From assembly GCF_958979055.1 (NCBI RefSeq), contig NC_084888.1, positions 7,425,501-7,489,500 of the forward strand: a stretch of 64,000 nt of DNA, given 5' to 3'. A program made the translations under genes and the position numbers. This DNA comes from Alnus glutinosa (lineage: Eukaryota; Streptophyta; Magnoliopsida; Fagales; Betulaceae). Below the pieces are notes generated by a model that saw only the letters and a program-made list of their open reading frames with translations, made no database searches and was not told the origin of the DNA. This document shows positions 59,428-64,000 of the stretch, piece after piece (position 1 is the first letter of the stretch; the number at the start of each line of letters is the position of its first letter).

Positions 59428-62247
59428 ATGGACATACTGGCTCCATTTCACCACCTTATCCCAGATTTCCTTCAAAGCCCACTTACCCACAAGCCACAAA
59501 AAAGCCATTCCTTCAATTCCCTTGCTCTTGGTGTCACCAACACTTCCCCTGAAACCCCATTCCTTGCTTCTCTTCCGTCATCTCTGCCGAAATCTGACTT
59601 TTGTATTCTAAGTGAGTTTAGCGAGATAAGAACTTTGAATTTAGTGAAGGTGATGCATGCCCAGATGATAAAAATGTCTGACAGGGGGGAGAGTTGGGAT
59701 ACCATGGGAAACAGTTTGGTGACATATTACTTGGAATTTGGTGATTTCAAGTCGGCTGCAATGGCATTCTTTCTGGGTTTTGTGAGGAACCATCTTTTAT
59801 GGTATTCCTTTTTGGGAGAGTTTAGAAGTTTTGGGGGTGATCCACGTGAAATTCTTGATGTTTTCAGGCAGTTGCATTGTGGAGGAGTAGTGTTTGACAG
59901 TAAGGTTCTGACCGTGGTTCTAAAAATTTGCGCAAGTTTAAAGGATTGGTGGCTTGGAGTGGAGATTCATGCTTGTTTGATCAAGAGGGGCTTTGTTTTA
60001 GATGTATATTTGAAGTGTGCACTGATCGCGTTTTATGCGAGTTGTTGGGGCATAGAGAGTGCAAATCAAGTATTCCACGAAATTCCGGAGAAAGAAGATC
60101 TGCTCTGGAATGAGATTATCATGGCAAATCTGCGGAATGAGAGATGGGTGGAAGCTCTTGACTTATTTCGTGAAATGAAGTTTTCGGGTGGGAAACCCAC
60201 GACTGTTACAATTGTGAAAGGACTGCAAGCTTGTGGGAAAATGGGAGCTCTCAATGAAGGAAAGCAAATTCATGGGTATGTTTTACGATGTGCATTAGAA
60301 TCAAATTTGCCGATATGCAATTCCCTGATTAGCATGTACTCCAGAAATTACAAACTTGAACTAGCTAAGACAGTTTTTAAGTCAATGAGAGATCGTAACT
60401 TAACTTCATGGAATTCGATTATCTCAGGTTATGCTGGACTTGGTTGTTTGAAAGATGCCTGGGGTTTTTTTCATGAAATGGAAGTGTCTGGTGTTAAACC
60501 AGACATCGTAACTTGGAATTGCCTTTTATCAGGCCACTTTTTTCATGGCTCATACAAAGAAGTCCTGAAAATTTTGAGGAGAATGGGAAGTGTGGGCTTC
60601 ATGCCAAATTCAAGCTCTATCACTAGTGCTATTCAAGCAGTTACTGAATTGGAGTCCATGAATTTTGGGAAAGAAATTCATGCCTATGTGATAAGAAATG
60701 GGCTTGATCACCATGATGTATATGTAGGAACTTCATTGCTGGACATGTATGTGAAGAACAATTGCTTAACTAGTGCTCAAGCAGTTTTTAATAATATGAA
60801 GAACAGAAACATTTTTGCTTGGAATTCATTAATATCAGGATATTCCTTCAAGGGCCTTTTTGAAGATTCTGAAAAGCTATTGAAGCAGATGGAAAAGGAA
60901 GGAATCAAACCCGATTTAGTGACATGGAATGGTCTGGTTTCAGGGTATTCAATGTGGGGCTGCAGTAAGGAAGCTCTGGCTGTGATTGATCGCGTCAGAA
61001 GTTCAGGATTATCACCTAATGTGGTATCATGGACGGCTCTAATATCAGGCTGTTCACAGAATGAAAACTACAGGGATTCTGTTGACTTTTTCATCCAAAT
61101 GCAGGAAGAAGGTATCAAGCCCAACTCAGCAACCATATCCAGCTTACTTAGAACTTGTGCAGGCCTATCTTTGTTACATCAGGGTCGAGAGATACACTGT
61201 TTTAGCATAAAAAATGGTTTCATTGAAGATGTATTTGTAGCCACAGCACTTGTCGACATGTACAGCAAGTCAGGCAAGCTAAAAAATGCCCATGAGGTTT
61301 TCAGAAAGACTCAGAACAAGACATTGGCCTCCTGGAATTGTATGATCATGGGATTTGCCATTTATGGCCTTGGAAAAGAGGCAATTTCTCTTTTTGATCT
61401 GATGTGTGGGATGGGCATCCAGCCAGATCCTATAACCTTTACAGCTATCCTCTCTAGTTGCAAGAACGCAGGTTTGGTTAATGAAGGATGGAAATACTTT
61501 GATAGAATGAGCACATACCATAGTATAAACCCAACGATTGAACATTATTCTTGTATGGTAGATCTTCTAGGGAGAGCTGGTTATCTCGATGAAGCTTGGG
61601 ATTTCATTCAAAATATGCCACTAGAGCCAGATGCTACCATTTGGGGCGCTCTTCTTGGATCCTGCAGAATCCATAAAAACATCGAGTATGCGGAGATTGC
61701 AGCAAAGAAACTATTTCAGTTAGAACCATATAACTCTGCTAATTATTTCTTGATGATGAGCTTATATGCCATTTCAAATAGATGGGAGGATGTTGAGCGT
61801 CTTAAAGACTCGATGGGTCTTGAAGGGGGGAAGAGCCAGCAGGTGTGGAGCTGGATACAAATTAAACGCAGGATTCATTTTTTCTTTGCAGAAGAGAAGC
61901 CCCATCCAGATACAGGAGAGATATATTTCGAGCTATATCAGTTGGTTCATGAAATGAAGAAAATGGGATATGTGCCTGATGTCAGCTGCGTATATCAGAA
62001 CATCGATGAGGTTGAGAAGGAAAAGTTGCTGCTTAGTCACACTGAGAAGTTAGCAATTACTTATGGACTGATGAAGATGGAAAGTAGTACACCCATTAGG
62101 GTGATTAAGAACACGAGAATGTGTTCTGACTGTCACAAGGCAGCAAAATATATGTCTTTGGTACGGAAACGTGAGATTATCGTCAAAGATGGCATTCGAT
62201 TTCACCATTTTAGAGTAGGAAAGTGTTCCTGCAATGACTGCTGGTAA
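59428..62247 (+). CDS. PLS-class pentatricopeptide repeat protein with E and DYW domains
   Basis: An intronless 939-residue frame, typical of the family. After a short organelle-targeting region it shows about 17 PPR motifs, including repeated S/L-type units (SWNSIISGYAGLGCLKDAWG, TWNCLLSGHFFHGSYKEVLK, AWNSLISGYSFKGLFEDSEK). An E/E+ region (IWGALLGSCRIHKNIEYAEI) and a DYW deaminase domain from about 805 follow. Zinc/catalytic residues are present: HTEKLAI (His871, Glu873) and CSDC (899-902). The second metal site FHHF...CSC is also kept. The last three residues are DCW rather than DYW, and the PG box reads QQVWSW. Role: sequence-specific C-to-U editing of mitochondrial or plastid transcripts. 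It matches the Arabidopsis At4g01030 type in order beside WTF1. The editing site is not predictable here. Confidence 0.93.
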   Translation: MDILAPFHHLIPDFLQSPLTHKPQKSHSFNSLALGVTNTSPETPFLASLPSSLPKSDFCILSEFSEIRTLNLVKVMHAQMIKMSDRGESWDTMGNSLVTYYLEFGDFKSAAMAFFLGFVRNHLLWYSFLGEFRSFGGDPREILDVFRQLHCGGVVFDSKVLTVVLKICASLKDWWLGVEIHACLIKRGFVLDVYLKCALIAFYASCWGIESANQVFHEIPEKEDLLWNEIIMANLRNERWVEALDLFREMKFSGGKPTTVTIVKGLQACGKMGALNEGKQIHGYVLRCALESNLPICNSLISMYSRNYKLELAKTVFKSMRDRNLTSWNSIISGYAGLGCLKDAWGFFHEMEVSGVKPDIVTWNCLLSGHFFHGSYKEVLKILRRMGSVGFMPNSSSITSAIQAVTELESMNFGKEIHAYVIRNGLDHHDVYVGTSLLDMYVKNNCLTSAQAVFNNMKNRNIFAWNSLISGYSFKGLFEDSEKLLKQMEKEGIKPDLVTWNGLVSGYSMWGCSKEALAVIDRVRSSGLSPNVVSWTALISGCSQNENYRDSVDFFIQMQEEGIKPNSATISSLLRTCAGLSLLHQGREIHCFSIKNGFIEDVFVATALVDMYSKSGKLKNAHEVFRKTQNKTLASWNCMIMGFAIYGLGKEAISLFDLMCGMGIQPDPITFTAILSSCKNAGLVNEGWKYFDRMSTYHSINPTIEHYSCMVDLLGRAGYLDEAWDFIQNMPLEPDATIWGALLGSCRIHKNIEYAEIAAKKLFQLEPYNSANYFLMMSLYAISNRWEDVERLKDSMGLEGGKSQQVWSWIQIKRRIHFFFAEEKPHPDTGEIYFELYQLVHEMKKMGYVPDVSCVYQNIDEVEKEKLLLSHTEKLAITYGLMKMESSTPIRVIKNTRMCSDCHKAAKYMSLVRKREIIVKDGIRFHHFRVGKCSCNDCW

Positions 62248-63428
62248 TGAGGCCACAGTCAATGTCTTTCTGCATTAGCATCACGTTAAGCTCTTAGCAT
62301 TAGCAACGATGAATCAGTTGGCTCAAAGCATTTAGCAGAAGATACATGTGAGTGGGGCGAGGCTACAAATTGGAATAGGATCCTTATTTATTTCATGGTC
62401 AGAATTTAAAGTTTGTACACGTAATGGTTGTCTCATATCTATACCGTACCCTGATATGGAAGGAATTTTATTTGAAAATGTCAATAAAAGATATTTATGT
62501 ACATGTGTGTGTCGATGAACTATATCAAGCATCTTGTAAATAGAAAGGTTTATGTAATTCACTTAGACCTGTGTATTATTAATGACACTAGTTGTACCTA
62601 AGAGTTTCTTAGGTACAACTAGTGTCATTAGTAAGAATATAACCCCCATAGATGTAATATCACCTTCTTCTTTCATGCTCTAGAAAGTATGGTTTGTGGA
62701 GGCTAAACAATTTGTAAAAATATAACCCCCATAGAAAATAAAGAGAGACACAAAAACTGTGTGCAAGAGAGCTGAGTGAGAATTTGAGAAATTTTTTTAT
62801 CCTTGTGTTTCAGTTTTGAGATAAGGAAAATTGTCTTGTTTCTTGTCTCAAAATATTAGTTTCAATAGAAAACATTTATTCATTTAAACTTCTCATATTT
62901 GAACTGAAAAGTCGAACTATAATTTTCTTGGTCTATGTAATGATTGTTTCAAATGAGTATCATTTACATCTATTAGAGGACAGAGAATATAATACATCTA
63001 TTTTCTACGTTTACATTTTAATAAAAAAAATTCATTTCTGCATTTTCTTGAAGCTGGGGTTTTTCTTTTCTTTTTAAATTTTTCCTTGACGAAAAAAAAA
63101 AAGGATCTATCCCAATGCCTCTCCAGCCTCACCACTTGAAAAACAGTCTGAGTTGTGAAATTTTGGGATTAATATACAAATTTGAGGCCAAGTTTCACAA
63201 ACATCCGCTTGATAACCCTTTATCAATCAAAATGTTCACAGCTTTGAACCACATATGCAACAATATAGAGGTTTTGGCCATCATTAGCATAGATGTGGCT
63301 CAATCGCTCAGGTCTCTCCAGTTCATATTTTTGGCACATATGTGCCAAGAGACTCAAAATGACCCATCGCCGAAGGCTTCGGGGACGGATTGGAATTCTC
63401 TATAAATGAAAATCCTTTAAAATTGTTT
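62248..63428. other. Non-coding spacer right of the PPR gene
   Basis: PPR 3' UTR, then the hairpin at 62581-62629 and AT-rich DNA. ATATAACCCCCATAGA occurs twice (62637 and 62721). A plus-strand frame at 63115-63405 has no recognisable family and I do not call it a gene. Confidence 0.4.
62581..62629. repeat. Perfect 23-bp hairpin with 3-base loop
   Basis: AATGACACTAGTTGTACC plus TAAGA pairs exactly with TCTTAGGTACAACTAGTG plus TCATT around GTT. Pairing extends a few more bases with one G-T wobble. It lies about 335 bp past the PPR stop codon. Confidence 0.95.
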
Positions 63429-63858
63429 GTAAATTCCAACAAATCTATAACATGTCTTCTCTAGATCATGACACGTGGTTTAAAGGGTTGCTACGTGGTG
63501 GCTTGATGAATAAGAAGCTGGCGCAAGAAGAGCTTAGCTGGATCAGTTAGTTGTTGTTAGTTGTTCTGTTATTAGTTGAGTTGTAAAACGGTAGTGTTTA
63601 ATGATTGTAATAGTGGAGTTCGTTATTCTGTTGGCATGCAAGGGTATAAGTGAAAGGAGAGTTGGTAGAAGCATTCATTCAATCTTGTTGTAAACATAGT
63701 TGATGCGGAGGTATATTGGCTCCTCGAATTGCCAAGTTCTATGAATGAAATTGTTGCCATTCTTTCTTCAATCTTTTATTAGTTTCTTCTCTCAGATATT
63801 CTATTGTTCTTTCTCTTTTTTCCTTGAAATATTGAAGTAACATATCAGATTTGTTACA
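63429..63858 (+). mobile_element. 5' LTR of a copia-like retrotransposon (left boundary tentative)
   Basis: The right end TTTGTTACA is followed two bases later by TGGTATCAGAACC (63861-63873), the primer-binding site complementary to initiator tRNA-Met. Inside the LTR GGGTATAAGTGAAAGG (63643) looks like the TATA region, and TTAGTTGTTGTTAGTTGTTC precedes it. The left boundary is a guess from TGTAAATTCC at 63428; the second LTR lies beyond the window. Confidence 0.65.
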
Positions 63859-63906
63859 AGTGGTATCAGAACCTTCAACCACTACTTCTGCTATTTTGTC
63901 TCAAAA

Positions 63907-64000
63907 TGACTCAGACATGATCGATGTCCCAAGAAGTTCAAGAATTGCAGAATGGGCAGTCCACGTTATAGATGATGGTGGATGCACTCCGGCGTTCGTT
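63907..64000 (+). CDS. Start of retrotransposon gag, cut by the window edge
   Basis: Begins at the ATG after the primer-binding site and stays open to the last base (MTQT is in a second frame; the frame from this ATG needs the rest of the element to be confirmed). This is consistent with the first codons of a copia gag, but too short for a family match. Confidence 0.3.

Noticed and set aside
63115..63405. A 96-codon plus-strand frame near the right edge
   Set aside because: No family match by eye, no splice context and no conserved motif; left as spacer.

Overview
This is a stretch of nuclear DNA from a flowering plant. The genes are split by GT-AG introns, the spacers are AT-rich, and the protein families are plant-specific (R3-MYB, TROL, PORR, DYW-type PPR). 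Plant MULE, Harbinger, hAT, CACTA, LINE and copia elements fill most of the rest. The proteins look eudicot, most likely a woody rosid; I cannot name the species.

Eight host genes can be reconstructed, six of them exon by exon. In order: a CPC/ETC-type R3-MYB repressor (242-1153, minus); the centromeric histone CENH3 (11976-16801, minus); the rRNA-processing PIN nuclease FCF1 (31793-35145, plus); the thylakoid rhodanese-like protein TROL (36214-40637, minus); a CCCH plus RING splicing factor of the Cwc24/RNF113A type (42308-43618, minus); a membrane-anchored GH18/CHID1-like protein (47544-54420, minus); the chloroplast intron-splicing PORR protein WTF1 (55712-57265, plus); and a DYW-class PPR protein (59428-62247, plus). 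From memory of the Arabidopsis map, this set combines neighbours of two paralogous blocks, At1g0135x-0138x (CCCH-RING, CENH3, ETC1) and At4g0103x-0106x (PPR, WTF1, GH18, TROL, ETC3). The window therefore resembles an unfractionated ancestral segment. The genes do not form one pathway; what links them is conserved order.

The host genes are separated by insertions. The most elaborate lies at 18424-29100. It is a MULE-like element with inverted ends and a 9-bp target duplication, carrying broken pieces of at least three host genes (WSD1-type acyltransferase, leucine-rich extensin, exostosin-type glycosyltransferase). A complete 7.9-kb PIF/Harbinger element (18905-26798) sits inside it, with 272-bp TIRs that are about 99% identical and an ATA duplication. 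That Harbinger element encodes a Myb/SANT-like protein, a DDE transposase and a GRF-zinc-finger membrane protein. It also holds a 180-bp tandem repeat and a captured fragment of a small membrane-protein gene.

Other elements have well-supported ends: MULE-type foldbacks at 2779-3523 and 37671-38180 (perfect 9-bp duplications); hAT-type elements at 6057-6547, 30157-31012 and 48110-48297 (8-bp duplications); LINE fragments near 4.6, 41.1, 44.6, 48.0, 50.4 and 51.0 kb; and the start of a copia-like LTR element at the right edge. A 0.9-kb copy of the FCF1 3' end (46187-47105) abuts a CACTA-like terminus. About 1.4-10 kb and 17.1-31 kb are almost entirely repeat-derived or featureless.
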